NCBI RefSeq assembly: GCF_003947435.1
Contig: NZ_RCOS01000125.1
Span: 1 to 40,471, forward strand
Source of the DNA: Candidatus Methanodesulfokora washburnensis
GTDB taxonomy: Archaea; Korarchaeota; Korarchaeia; Korarchaeales; Korarchaeaceae
Length of the DNA stretch: 40,471 nucleotides
Direction: 5' to 3'
In this document: positions 8,118-15,930 of the stretch, piece after piece
Layout: each line of letters starts with the position of its first letter
Position numbering within the stretch: the stretch's first letter is position 1
The notes under the pieces: generated by a model
What the model was told of the DNA's origin: nothing
What the model saw: the letters and a program-made list of their open reading frames with translations, nothing else
Databases searched by the model: none
Position numbers and translations under genes: made by a program

Positions 8118-8534
8118 TCACCTCAGCGCCCTGATATCAAGTCTCACATCCGGCTCTATTCTGGATATGTGGAAAAGATGGCCCTCCAGCGATATCATGT
8201 GCTTAGTTGTCTTGGGAGGAAACTTTCTTCCCTCTAAAGCAGCTCTTATCACATCCTCCTTGCTTATGCTATGGGGAGTAACAACGATCTTTTCAGAGCT
8301 GTAATCCAAGATGATGGCTGGTATTCTTCTGAGCCCTATTGCTCTAGCTGCCTCAACTCTGTGATGTCCATCGAGAACGACAAAACTTGATTGATCAACT
8401 GCAATAGCCTTTTTTATGAACCCATCTTTCAGAATTCTTGCTGAGAGAGAGGCAACCCTTCTCTCTACTATATTTTCATGACTTAATAGGTTTGATATAT
8501 CGAGAAGAAGGATATCCAACACAAAGATGGTCAC
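8118..8534 (-). CDS. ParB/sulfiredoxin-fold protein, probable free-serine kinase (SerK-like)
   Basis: A 138-residue single-domain ParB-fold protein with V-V-L-D-G-H-H-R-V-E-A-A-R near residues 52-64, the phosphate-binding motif of this fold. Characterised relatives are the ADP-dependent serine kinase SerK of Thermococcus and SbnI of Staphylococcus, which make O-phosphoserine. Both are longer, so this one is near-minimal. It lies four bases upstream of a cysteine synthase gene on the same strand, which supports a serine to O-phosphoserine to cysteine route. Without that neighbour the alternative would be a ParB-like nuclease or regulator. The start is a GTG at 8534, with another GTG at 8522 possible. 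The gene is divergent from hypF. Confidence 0.7.
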   Translation of the reverse strand: MTIFVLDILLLDISNLLSHENIVERRVASLSARILKDGFIKKAIAVDQSSFVVLDGHHRVEAARAIGLRRIPAIILDYSSEKIVVTPHSISKEDVIRAALEGRKFPPKTTKHMISLEGHLFHISRIEPDVRLDIRALR

Positions 8535-8570
8535 CCATCCTCATCACCGAACTACTGAAGAACAGAAGGA

Positions 8571-8577
8571 AATATAA
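8571..8577 (+). promoter_or_regulatory. TATA box of hypF
   Basis: AATATAA centred 27 bp before the hypF ATG. A purine-rich AGGAGGAGGG directly abuts the ATG, too close for a normal ribosome site, so leaderless initiation is more likely. Confidence 0.45.
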
Positions 8578-8600
8578 GCTATTCCATTGCAGGAGGAGGG

Positions 8601-10835
8601 ATGCCCAAGACAATAAGGATAACTGGGATAGTTCAAGGAGTTGGGTTCAGGCCATTCATCCACAGGCTGGCAACGGAGCTCAAGCTAAATGGATATGTGA
8701 GAAACCTAGGTGGGAGCGAGGTTGAGATATACGTTGAGGAGGATGATATAGACCTCTTTCTCGAGCTTATAATGAGAAGAAAACCGCCTCCAGCCAGAAT
8801 AGATGAGATAACAGTTCTTTCATCCAGATCAATTGGAATAAAGGGGTTCCACATAATGGAGAGCGGAAGGGAGATGAAAAAACCCTCCATGATACCTCCG
8901 GACTTTGGAATATGCGAGGACTGCTTGAGGGAGGCGTTGAATAAAGGGGACAGAAGATATGAATATGCCTTCAACAGCTGTGCTTGGTGCGGTCCTAGAT
9001 ATAGCATGATGTTCACAGTTCCATACGATAGGGATAACACCTCGATGAGGGATTTCCCTCTCTGCGACAACTGCTTATCTGAGTACAATGATCCGGGAAA
9101 CCTGAGGAGATTTCATGCAGAGGGGATAAGCTGTCCTCAGTGCGGGCCTGTCCTATGGCTGGAGGATGAAAGAGGAAGGGTAATCACAGAGAGACCAATT
9201 GAAACAGCTGCCGAACTCATAGATTCTGGAAAGGTAGTAGCAGTGAAGGGAATAGGTGGCTATCACATAGCAGCTTTAGCAACTGATGATGAGGTTGTAT
9301 CGGAGCTCAGAAAAAGAAAAAACAGGCCGCAGAAACCATTTGCCCTGATGGCCCTTGATCTGAATGTGGCATCGAGCATAGTGGAGATAGAAGGAGTGGA
9401 GAAATTGCTGACAGGACCGGAGAGACCCATAATTCTGCTGAAAAAGAAGAGAAGTAGGGTATCGGATCTTGTGGCTCCCGGTCTAAATTATCTTGGTGTT
9501 ATGCTTCCATACTCAGCCTTGCACTATCTTTTACTCGAGAAAACTAAGGACAAGTTCCTGATAATGACAAGCGGAAATCTGAGAGATCTTCCAATGTGCA
9601 GAGATGAGGAATCAGCTAGGAGGGAGCTTAGAGGGATAGTGGATTACTTTCTGCATCACAACAGGAGAATAGTGAACAGAGTTGATGACAGCGTCCTCAG
9701 AATAACAAACGGAAGAATTACAATGATAAGAAGAGGAAGAGGATATGCTCCCATGTGGTTTGAGCTTCCCTCAAAGCTGGATAGACCTGTTGTTGCACTT
9801 GGAGCAGAGCTCCAAAATGCAGGAGCAATTGCATTTGATGATAAGGTGATTATGACCCAGTTCATAGGGGATACTGATGTTTACGAGAATTTATTGGAGC
9901 TTGATAGAGCGATAAAGTTCCTAGCTGGGGCATATAAAGTTGAGCTGAGCGATGCATTATGCGTAGTTGATATGCATCCTGAATACAAATCCAGGATCCT
10001 ATCGGAGGGATTTAGGGATGTTTTGGAGGTTCAGCACCACCATGCCCATTTGCTTAGCGTTGCTGGTGAGAGAAAGCTGAAGAAAGACAGAATTGTAGGC
10101 ATAGCTGTTGATGGAATAGGATATGGAGCAGATGGGACGTACTGGGGAGGAGAGGTCCTTCTCATAGAGGGAGGGGATTTGAGAAGGATAGGAGGGCTCA
10201 AACACCAGCCTATGCCCGGCGGGGATCTTGCCACCCTTTATCCTGTCAGAATGTTGATAGGCATCATGTCCACATTCATGACAGATGATGAGATTTGCAG
10301 CTTTTTGAAAGAAAAAAACTTATATAAGCATCTTCCAAATGAGATGAAGGAGGCAGAGCTGGCATTGAGACAGGCAAGAGGATCAATAAGGACATCCAGC
10401 CTTGGTAGATTTCTTGACTCCGTTTCAGCTCTGCTGGGCATCTGCTACAAGAGGACATATGAAGGAGAGCCTGCCATGAAGCTGGAGTCCTTTGCTGAAA
10501 ACGGAAGGCTTCTTGACGAAATAGAGATAAAGGGGAGCGATGTTTTGGACACCTCCTACCTCATGAAAAGCATAATTGAGAGCGATGCAAGGAAAGAGGA
10601 TCTTGCCTACACTGTGATATATCAGCTGGGAAGAGGTCTGGCTAGAATTGCTCTGAAAGAGGAGAATGAAGTTGTTTTTCTCTCTGGAGGGGCAGCTGTC
10701 AACTCAATATTGGTTAGGGGAATAGAGGATGAGTTGAAGAGGGAAAAGGTTAATCTTCTATTGAACGAGAGGGTTCCGGCCGGAGATGGGGGAATTGCCC
10801 TAGGACAGATCATGGCTGTGCTTATGCGAGGTTAA
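8601..10835 (+). CDS. hypF: Carbamoyltransferase HypF, [NiFe]-hydrogenase maturation
   Basis: 744 residues with complete HypF architecture. An acylphosphatase domain carries G-I-V-Q-G-V-G-F-R-P-F-I-H at residues 9-21. Paired C-x2-C zinc fingers start at C105/C108 and run through C-x2-C-G-P-R-Y and C-P-Q-C-G-P. A YrdC-like domain (K-G-I-G-G-Y-H) covers about 195-370, and a Kae1-like C-terminal domain has V-Q-H-H-H-A-H (Q478-H483). HypF turns carbamoyl phosphate and ATP into carbamoyl-adenylate and passes it to HypE, for the CN ligands of the hydrogenase iron. Its presence implies a [NiFe] hydrogenase elsewhere in the genome. The following metal-importer genes are on the same strand but start from their own TATA box. 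Confidence 0.96.
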   Translation: MPKTIRITGIVQGVGFRPFIHRLATELKLNGYVRNLGGSEVEIYVEEDDIDLFLELIMRRKPPPARIDEITVLSSRSIGIKGFHIMESGREMKKPSMIPPDFGICEDCLREALNKGDRRYEYAFNSCAWCGPRYSMMFTVPYDRDNTSMRDFPLCDNCLSEYNDPGNLRRFHAEGISCPQCGPVLWLEDERGRVITERPIETAAELIDSGKVVAVKGIGGYHIAALATDDEVVSELRKRKNRPQKPFALMALDLNVASSIVEIEGVEKLLTGPERPIILLKKKRSRVSDLVAPGLNYLGVMLPYSALHYLLLEKTKDKFLIMTSGNLRDLPMCRDEESARRELRGIVDYFLHHNRRIVNRVDDSVLRITNGRITMIRRGRGYAPMWFELPSKLDRPVVALGAELQNAGAIAFDDKVIMTQFIGDTDVYENLLELDRAIKFLAGAYKVELSDALCVVDMHPEYKSRILSEGFRDVLEVQHHHAHLLSVAGERKLKKDRIVGIAVDGIGYGADGTYWGGEVLLIEGGDLRRIGGLKHQPMPGGDLATLYPVRMLIGIMSTFMTDDEICSFLKEKNLYKHLPNEMKEAELALRQARGSIRTSSLGRFLDSVSALLGICYKRTYEGEPAMKLESFAENGRLLDEIEIKGSDVLDTSYLMKSIIESDARKEDLAYTVIYQLGRGLARIALKEENEVVFLSGGAAVNSILVRGIEDELKREKVNLLLNERVPAGDGGIALGQIMAVLMRG

Positions 10836-10850
10836 CACCTTATGCCCATC

Positions 10851-10880
10851 TTAGTAACAACTTTTTTCAATTAGTGACAA
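10851..10880 (+). repeat. Two direct repeats upstream of the metal-importer operon
   Basis: TTAGTAACAA (10851-10860) and TTAGTGACAA (10871-10880) match at 9 of 10 positions and start exactly 20 bp apart, about two helical turns. They lie directly upstream of the TATA box at 10886. This is where a metal-responsive regulator could bind, but no such protein is identified here. Confidence 0.4.
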
Positions 10881-10885
10881 AGCTT

Positions 10886-10891
10886 ATATAG
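10886..10891 (+). promoter_or_regulatory. TATA box of the cbiM-type operon
   Basis: Within AGCTTATATAG, about 30 bp upstream of the ATG at 10920. GGTGA lies four bases before the ATG, so a very short leader with a ribosome site is likely. Confidence 0.45.
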
Positions 10892-10919
10892 ATGCCACGA
10901 TAAATTTTTCGGTGACACG

Positions 10920-11603
10920 ATGCACATACCAGACGGATATCTAGGCCCTGTGACATGCGCCTTCTTCTACATAGTGATGGTGCCCATCTGGTATCTAGCC
11001 TTCAAAAAGGCAAGGGAGAAGCTAGAGTCAAGGACTGTTCCAGTTCTTGCAGTGCTATCAGCGTTCTCCTTCATATTCATGATGTTCAACTGGCCTATAC
11101 CAGATGGGACAACAGGACATGGAGTTGGAGGAGCTCTCATATCAGCTTTGATGGGACCCTATGCGGCCACAATAGCGGTAACAGTGGCCCTTCTGATCCA
11201 AGCAATCTTCTTCGGGGATGGAGGGATAACAGCATTTGGAGCTAACTGCTTCAACATGGCTTTCATACTTCCGTTCACATCATACTTAATAATGAATTTG
11301 TTCAAAAAAGTTATGAAGGATGAGAGGAAGGCCACTGTCATAGGAGCTGCTGTCGGAGGCTATGTCGGGATAACTCTAGCAGCCATATTCTGCGGCCTTG
11401 AGATAGGAATACAGCCCTTTGTGGAACCAGGATACTGTCCATATTCATTCTGGCTCTCAGTGCCAGCAATGGCATTCGCCCATCTGACAGTAGCAGGACC
11501 TGTTGAGGGAATAGTCACAGGACTTGTTCTGGAGTACCTGTATAGATACAGCCCGGATTATCTGAAGCTAGAGAAGATAGGGCCGAAAATCCTGGGGGTG
11601 TAA
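10920..11603 (+). CDS. CbiM/NikM-type substrate-binding membrane subunit of a Co/Ni ECF importer
   Basis: 227 residues beginning M-H-I-P-D-G. In this family Met1 and His2 take part in metal binding, so the ATG at 10920 must be the true start. About six to seven membrane helices follow, with G-H-G-V-G-G-A and the F-F-G-D-G-G-I-T-A-F-G-A-N signature. The protein confers cobalt or nickel specificity. Being next to hypF and followed by a PDGLE-domain protein favours nickel (NikM). The window also encodes a B12-dependent reductase, so cobalt (CbiM) cannot be excluded. Confidence 0.92.
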   Translation: MHIPDGYLGPVTCAFFYIVMVPIWYLAFKKAREKLESRTVPVLAVLSAFSFIFMMFNWPIPDGTTGHGVGGALISALMGPYAATIAVTVALLIQAIFFGDGGITAFGANCFNMAFILPFTSYLIMNLFKKVMKDERKATVIGAAVGGYVGITLAAIFCGLEIGIQPFVEPGYCPYSFWLSVPAMAFAHLTVAGPVEGIVTGLVLEYLYRYSPDYLKLEKIGPKILGV

Positions 11604-11605
11604 AG

Positions 11606-11902
11606 TTGAGAAAGACGATTGTTGTCCTTGCAATATTGATATTGCTGACCCCTCTTGGCCTCCTTGCCCCTGGAGAAGCTTGGGGGGAGTGGAGTATAGA
11701 GGACTGGAATGTAAGCGAGAGCTGGAAGAGCGTGGCTGAGAAAATAGCAAATATATGGAGTGCCCCTCTGCCAGATTACAACCTTCCGGGATGGGAGGAG
11801 GGAGCCCTTCCCTATCTGGGATACATAATATCAGCAATAATTGGGGTAATCCTGATCGTCCTCATCACAATTGCTATAGGAAGGATTCTGGCGAGAAAAT
11901 GA
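11606..11902 (+). CDS. PDGLE/NikN-like accessory subunit of the metal importer
   Basis: 98 residues. There is an N-terminal signal-anchor helix (about 5-25), an extracytoplasmic stretch rich in Trp, A-P-L-P-D-Y-N-L-P-G-W near residues 52-62, and a C-terminal helix I-I-S-A-I-I-G-V-I-L-I-V-L-I. The P-D-Y...G motif followed by a terminal helix is the pattern of PDGLE proteins, which accompany NikM in nickel ECF systems. It starts two bases after the upstream stop, and its stop overlaps the next ATG (ATGA), so it is part of the operon. Confidence 0.75.
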   Translation: MRKTIVVLAILILLTPLGLLAPGEAWGEWSIEDWNVSESWKSVAEKIANIWSAPLPDYNLPGWEEGALPYLGYIISAIIGVILIVLITIAIGRILARK

Positions 11903-12720
11903 AGGGCCTTGCAGAGAGGACAGTAGAGGAGGCGATGAACTACTTTAAGAGGAGTATGAGAAGCGAGTTTAGCGGGAAAAAAGGCCTTCTTCAATCAGTG
12001 GATCCGGCATCATGCCTGATATCCTCCCTTATTTTTCTTTTCACATCCATAATCTGTAAAAATTTAGAGCAAATCTTTCTGCTCTTTGTTGTATCGGTTG
12101 TTATAGCTGTGGCTTCAAGAATATCCTTGATGAAATTTCTGGCAAGAGTGCTGTTTTTCATACCAATTTTCACCATGATAGTGATGATTCCATCAATGTT
12201 CTCATGGATAACCCCCGGAAAAGCCCTGTTTTCATTCTGCTCAATCAGCATAACAGAGGAGGGAATTAGAAAAGCTCTTATCTTCACAGCTAGGGTCACG
12301 GTTGCCATATCATTTCCAATAGCTGCTACCATGGCTGTTGAGTGGGATGACTTGATAGAGGGATTCAGAATTTTGAAAATACCTGATTTAATGGTGAGAA
12401 TTCTTCTTATATGCTACAGGTACACCTTTCTCATGGCAAACATGGCAGTTAGTATGCTCACCTCCAGAAGGGCTAGGATTTTGTCCAAGGAATCCTGGAG
12501 GACTAGCTGGAATTGGGGGAGCGAAGCTGTTGGTGCTCTTCTGTTGAAATCCATGATGTTGAGCGAGATGGTCCACATGGCGATGACAGCTAGGGGATTC
12601 GGCAGGGAAGTTGAGGAGAGGAAGAGAATCAAAAGAAGAGGCGCAGCTTTCATCATAGCATCTTTGATAATCAGCTTTTTTGTTGTAACAGAGGGATGGA
12701 GATGGCTATTTTCGATCTAA
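11899..12720 (+). CDS. CbiQ/NikQ-type ECF transporter transmembrane (T) component
   Basis: 273 residues from the ATG overlapping the previous stop. It has an N-terminal cytoplasmic stretch, four to five central helices (about 35-200), two coupling-type motifs (S-R-R-A-R-I and A-M-T-A-R-G-F-G-R), and a final helix. The Ala-Arg-Gly motif near residue 234 is the diagnostic T-component coupling helix that docks onto the ATPase. It transmits ATP-driven movement to the substrate subunit. Its end overlaps the ATPase gene by about 20 bp. Confidence 0.9.
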   Translation: MKGLAERTVEEAMNYFKRSMRSEFSGKKGLLQSVDPASCLISSLIFLFTSIICKNLEQIFLLFVVSVVIAVASRISLMKFLARVLFFIPIFTMIVMIPSMFSWITPGKALFSFCSISITEEGIRKALIFTARVTVAISFPIAATMAVEWDDLIEGFRILKIPDLMVRILLICYRYTFLMANMAVSMLTSRRARILSKESWRTSWNWGSEAVGALLLKSMMLSEMVHMAMTARGFGREVEERKRIKRRGAAFIIASLIISFFVVTEGWRWLFSI

Positions 12721-13454
12721 TAGATGTGAGCTACACATACCCCAATGGAAGAACTGCTCTGGAATCCGTATCCTTAAGTGTATATGAGGGGGAAGTTTTG
12801 GGAGTAATAGGGCCAAATGGTGCGGGAAAATCCACTCTGCTTCTCATAATGAGCCTTCTAATAACTCCAACATCAGGAGAAATTCTCTTCAAGGGGGAGA
12901 ACTTCAGAAGGATACTGGAGGATGAATCCAAGATTTATGACTTCAGAAGAAGGGTTCAGCTTGTTTTTCAGGATCCGGATGTGCAGCTTTTCTCATCAAC
13001 AGTCAAGAGGGATGTTGAGTTCGGTCCTATGCACTTGAAGAGTGGAAAGGAGCTTGAGAGATCTGTTTCAAGCGCATTAAGGCTAATGGAAATAGAACAT
13101 CTTGCGGATAGGCATCCATATGAGCTAAGCGGAGGGGAGAAGAGAAGAGCTGCAATAGCATCTGTCCTGTCGATAGATCCAGAGGTAATTTTAATGGATG
13201 AGCCAACGGCGGATCTGGACATAAGAGGAAGGGAGATCCTAGTTGAATTGATACAGAGGATGAGGAGGAAAAAGACCTTTGTCATCTCATCTCAAGATGC
13301 CGATTTTATTTTGAGAACTGCTGACAGGGTGATCCTTCTCAACAAAAAAGTGATGTTCTCCGGAGATCCTGAGGAAGCCCTTCGCTTTGCAAGAGGGGAG
13401 ATGGCTCCAATAGAGATGGATGCGATGAAATGGAATCTCTTTAAGTCCCACTAA
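12702..13454 (+). CDS. CbiO/NikO-type ATPase of the ECF metal importer
   Basis: About 250 residues with all ABC ATPase motifs: Walker A G-P-N-G-A-G-K-S-T near 37-45, Q-loop V-F-Q-D-P-D-V-Q-L-F-S, signature L-S-G-G-E-K-R-R, Walker B V-I-L-M-D-E-P-T-A-D-L-D, and a switch region with S-S-Q-D in place of the usual S-T-H-D. Q-D-P-D-x-Q-L-F is typical of ECF A components. The ATG at 12702, preceded by GGATGGAG, is preferred over the ATG at 12696. It is the last gene of the importer operon. A single ATPase gene implies a homodimer. Confidence 0.93.
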   Translation: MAIFDLIDVSYTYPNGRTALESVSLSVYEGEVLGVIGPNGAGKSTLLLIMSLLITPTSGEILFKGENFRRILEDESKIYDFRRRVQLVFQDPDVQLFSSTVKRDVEFGPMHLKSGKELERSVSSALRLMEIEHLADRHPYELSGGEKRRAAIASVLSIDPEVILMDEPTADLDIRGREILVELIQRMRRKKTFVISSQDADFILRTADRVILLNKKVMFSGDPEEALRFARGEMAPIEMDAMKWNLFKSH

Positions 13455-13919
13455 AGGTTACAGGTCTTATCAAAAGAAGAGAAAACTCCTAGAGATGAGG
13501 AGAAAAGGGTTATGCACAAAAATCCTAGGTAATAAGGTAGGCAGAGATCGGAAAATTCCTCTAGACTTAAAAGAGAAGACTTCTATTAAAAATTTCTTCA
13601 ATATTTCTAATCAACTTTTGAATGCTAGAAGGCTTATCTCACCCTAGAGCCCGTAAGAACCTGCAAACAAGATAAAGAGTTCTGAAGAGGTTTGCTCATG
13701 TAAATTTCATGTATTTAAATTAAGATAGAAAAACTTTTAAGGCATTTAACAAAATATCTTTTAATGAAACACTTCATTATCTGCATTAGTATTTCATAGA
13801 TGGATTGCTGTTGCTTTCAGCCATCTTTATCAAAAAAAGCAGGTTTTCCCCCTCTTTTTTCAAAGAGACAACTTCCTGAACCAACATTCTAAAAAAAATA
13901 AGAAGCAGAACAAAAGAAT
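13455..13919. other. Intergenic stretch without a convincing gene
   Basis: About 465 AT-rich bases between the metal-importer operon and the cysteine-rich cluster. A 50-codon frame (13495-13647) has no ribosome site or recognisable motif and is not called. T-rich runs near 13849-13860 could terminate upstream transcription. I see no tRNA, CRISPR or clear RNA fold. Confidence 0.5.
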
Positions 13920-13927
13920 TTTAAATA
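13920..13927 (+). promoter_or_regulatory. TATA box of the cysteine-rich cluster
   Basis: TTTAAATA, about 33 bp upstream of the ATG at 13956. GGTGG lies 4 bases before the ATG, so a short leader with a ribosome site is likely. No other good TATA box is evident inside the cluster until 17352. Confidence 0.45.
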
Positions 13928-13955
13928 AGGATGTATATCCAGCAACGGTGGATTT

Positions 13956-15296
13956 ATGAGGAGGATCTACCCTGCTATCATGATCCTGTTGATCATTCCA
14001 GTTCCAGTCTTCTTGGGAAACTACATGAAAAAGCCTGAAAACCGGATTTATGGAATGTACCCTCCGGATTTTTGCGAAATGAACATCTCAAAAACAAACT
14101 TTCACAACATAACAATTGATCTGAAGAAAGGATCCATTGACGTAAAATCCCTCTGCAATGGGACCAGAAGTTTCACCCCTCCATCGATAAGCAGGAATGT
14201 GACGGTAAATAAGAGCGGGAACTCCACAATACTTCTTATAAATGATATTATAAAGATGGGAGACGAAACTCACTTAAGGAGGCAGATTGTGAACATCACA
14301 GTCCTTGGAAATGGCAGATATTTTGTTGTCATCTCCGATGGGAAAGTAAGCAGATTTACCGTGGAGACCAACATTTTGTGGACACATTTAAGCACTGGAA
14401 CTGTGAACAGGAGCATAAACATGACCCTCTTGAGGATAAATGGGACTGATTTCCACTATCTCAGTTATGTAGCTGTTCACTCCGATTATATAATGGTCTT
14501 CTCACATGTTTTAAGCCTGGGAACTGAGGGATACAACGGATCCTTCTCCTTCATGAACATAATACCCAGAAAAGAGATAAACAGATCCCTTGAGCTTATC
14601 GACTTCAGGTTCAACAGCAGAACAAGGACAATACCTGAGCCCCTTAGCTTTGGTTACTGCTCCCCAATACCAATGGGAATAAGTGGAGCTCAACCGGATT
14701 ATGGAACAGGAGGTTATTGTGTTCCTCCTCCCTCTGTATCAGATCTCTATGAGGAGACCAAAGAAGCTCTGAGGGATCTGGCAAAAGCATATAGTGAAAG
14801 CAGTAAAGATATTTCAAAATACTATAGTGAGAGCTCTGATGACATGGGATACCTGTCTTATGTTCTGGAGAAGAAGGGATATGACAGATATGTTTACGGT
14901 GAGCACAAGGGAGCTGTCTCCACTGGGGGAAGCATGTATCCATGTGAGGAGCAATGCTACAAGTGCTGCAGCAAGTGGGATAAGGAATGTGAGCATAGCG
15001 CATGGGATAAATATATGTCGATATCGACTTCGAATATATTCAGCTCTTCTGTGCCATTTACCTGTGGTGTATGTGCAGGAGTGATAATAGCCTCATCAAT
15101 TGACTGGAAGCATTTAGTAGAACTGATAACTAGCAGTGCTAGGTATAAGGCAGCTGCAGTACTAAGTATAGGAGCTGGTATATACGCATGCGGTGATTGC
15201 GCCCACAATGTGGGAGAATATATTAAGGATCTCAGCAAATGTTGCATAGGGGAGTGGTATGACTGTAACTGTCATTGTGTATCAATAAGGTGGTGA
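13956..15296 (+). CDS. Secreted protein with cysteine-rich C-terminal module (protein A)
   Basis: 446 residues, family not recognised. Residues 1-20 form a signal peptide or anchor (M-R-R-I-Y-P then a hydrophobic core). Residues 25-240 look extracellular and beta-rich, with about a dozen N-x-S/T sequons. Residues 275-300 repeat Y-S-E-S-S twice. The C-terminus is cysteine-rich: C330, C334, C337, C338, C345, then C-G-V-C (370-373), a hydrophobic Ala/Ile-rich stretch, C-G-D-C (412-415) and C-C-I-G-E-W-Y-D-C-N-C-H-C (429-441). The last ~75 residues recur in the short gene at 16509. A large precursor with a C-terminal Cys-rich hydrophobic peptide resembles the halocin C8 layout, but no sequence match is claimed. 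Four co-oriented genes follow directly, three encoding membrane proteins. Confidence 0.75.
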   Translation: MRRIYPAIMILLIIPVPVFLGNYMKKPENRIYGMYPPDFCEMNISKTNFHNITIDLKKGSIDVKSLCNGTRSFTPPSISRNVTVNKSGNSTILLINDIIKMGDETHLRRQIVNITVLGNGRYFVVISDGKVSRFTVETNILWTHLSTGTVNRSINMTLLRINGTDFHYLSYVAVHSDYIMVFSHVLSLGTEGYNGSFSFMNIIPRKEINRSLELIDFRFNSRTRTIPEPLSFGYCSPIPMGISGAQPDYGTGGYCVPPPSVSDLYEETKEALRDLAKAYSESSKDISKYYSESSDDMGYLSYVLEKKGYDRYVYGEHKGAVSTGGSMYPCEEQCYKCCSKWDKECEHSAWDKYMSISTSNIFSSSVPFTCGVCAGVIIASSIDWKHLVELITSSARYKAAAVLSIGAGIYACGDCAHNVGEYIKDLSKCCIGEWYDCNCHCVSIRW

Positions 15297-15299
15297 AAA

Positions 15300-15899
15300 A
15301 TGCTGGGAGAACGCGCCCTTTTCTTATTACATGAATCAATATTGTTTCTAATTGTTATATGGAGTATATTCCTGATTCTTACATTATTGGGTTTTCCACT
15401 ATTGGGAGTGATGATATATAAAGGAAGGGAGATATATGTGCTCATTGGATTTATTCTCTTCATTTTGCTTTACTTTGTAGCTCCTCTGGGAGAAGGAAAG
15501 AAGATATTTTCAGATGAGGTTAAGCCCTCGCTTGCATCTTATCTCCTTGCATTTCTCTTGTTTTCATCCGCTTTCTGGTTGAGAAGCCTCATACTGGTAG
15601 TCTTTCTATCAGGTTTCTATATTTTCACCCTGACAAGGGGCATTGGCGTCTCCAAAATTGAATACCCGAACAGGCTGAAGCAGCACTATTCTACCATGCG
15701 GTTATGCCTCATTGTATCCCTTTCCTTCAGTATCCCATTTGTTGTTCTCGGTCTATTTAAAGAACCTGAGTACGTAAGCTGTCTACCTGAGTACCTCTGT
15801 CTAGCTCACGATCTCCTAGTTCTAATTTTAGTAGCTCTTTATTTCATCATATCATCTCTGGAGATAAAGAGGAGGAGGGATCCCTGGCCTTTCCCGTAA
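15300..15899 (+). CDS. Small polytopic membrane protein B1
   Basis: 199 residues with about six hydrophobic helices and a basic C-terminal tail. No known family is recognised. It is distantly related to the two membrane proteins downstream. Shared features are the second helix (E-I-Y-V-L-I-G here, D-I-Y-V-L-I-G in B2) and the ending L-Y-F-I-I-S-S-L-E-I-K-R-R-R-D-P, which parallels A-Y-F-I-A-S-M-L-E-M-R-R-N-R-F-P. It starts three bases after protein A, with GGTGGTGA as ribosome site, so the two are surely co-expressed. In a bacteriocin-type reading it would be an immunity or export protein; this is inference only. Confidence 0.7.
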   Translation: MLGERALFLLHESILFLIVIWSIFLILTLLGFPLLGVMIYKGREIYVLIGFILFILLYFVAPLGEGKKIFSDEVKPSLASYLLAFLLFSSAFWLRSLILVVFLSGFYIFTLTRGIGVSKIEYPNRLKQHYSTMRLCLIVSLSFSIPFVVLGLFKEPEYVSCLPEYLCLAHDLLVLILVALYFIISSLEIKRRRDPWPFP

Positions 15900-15930
15900 A
15901 TTTTTATCTCCACAGCAATAAGGCGGTGAT

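Noticed and set aside
13495-13647. 50-codon open frame in the empty stretch before the cysteine-rich cluster
   Set aside because: No ribosome site, promoter spacing or recognisable motif, and composition like the surrounding non-coding DNA.
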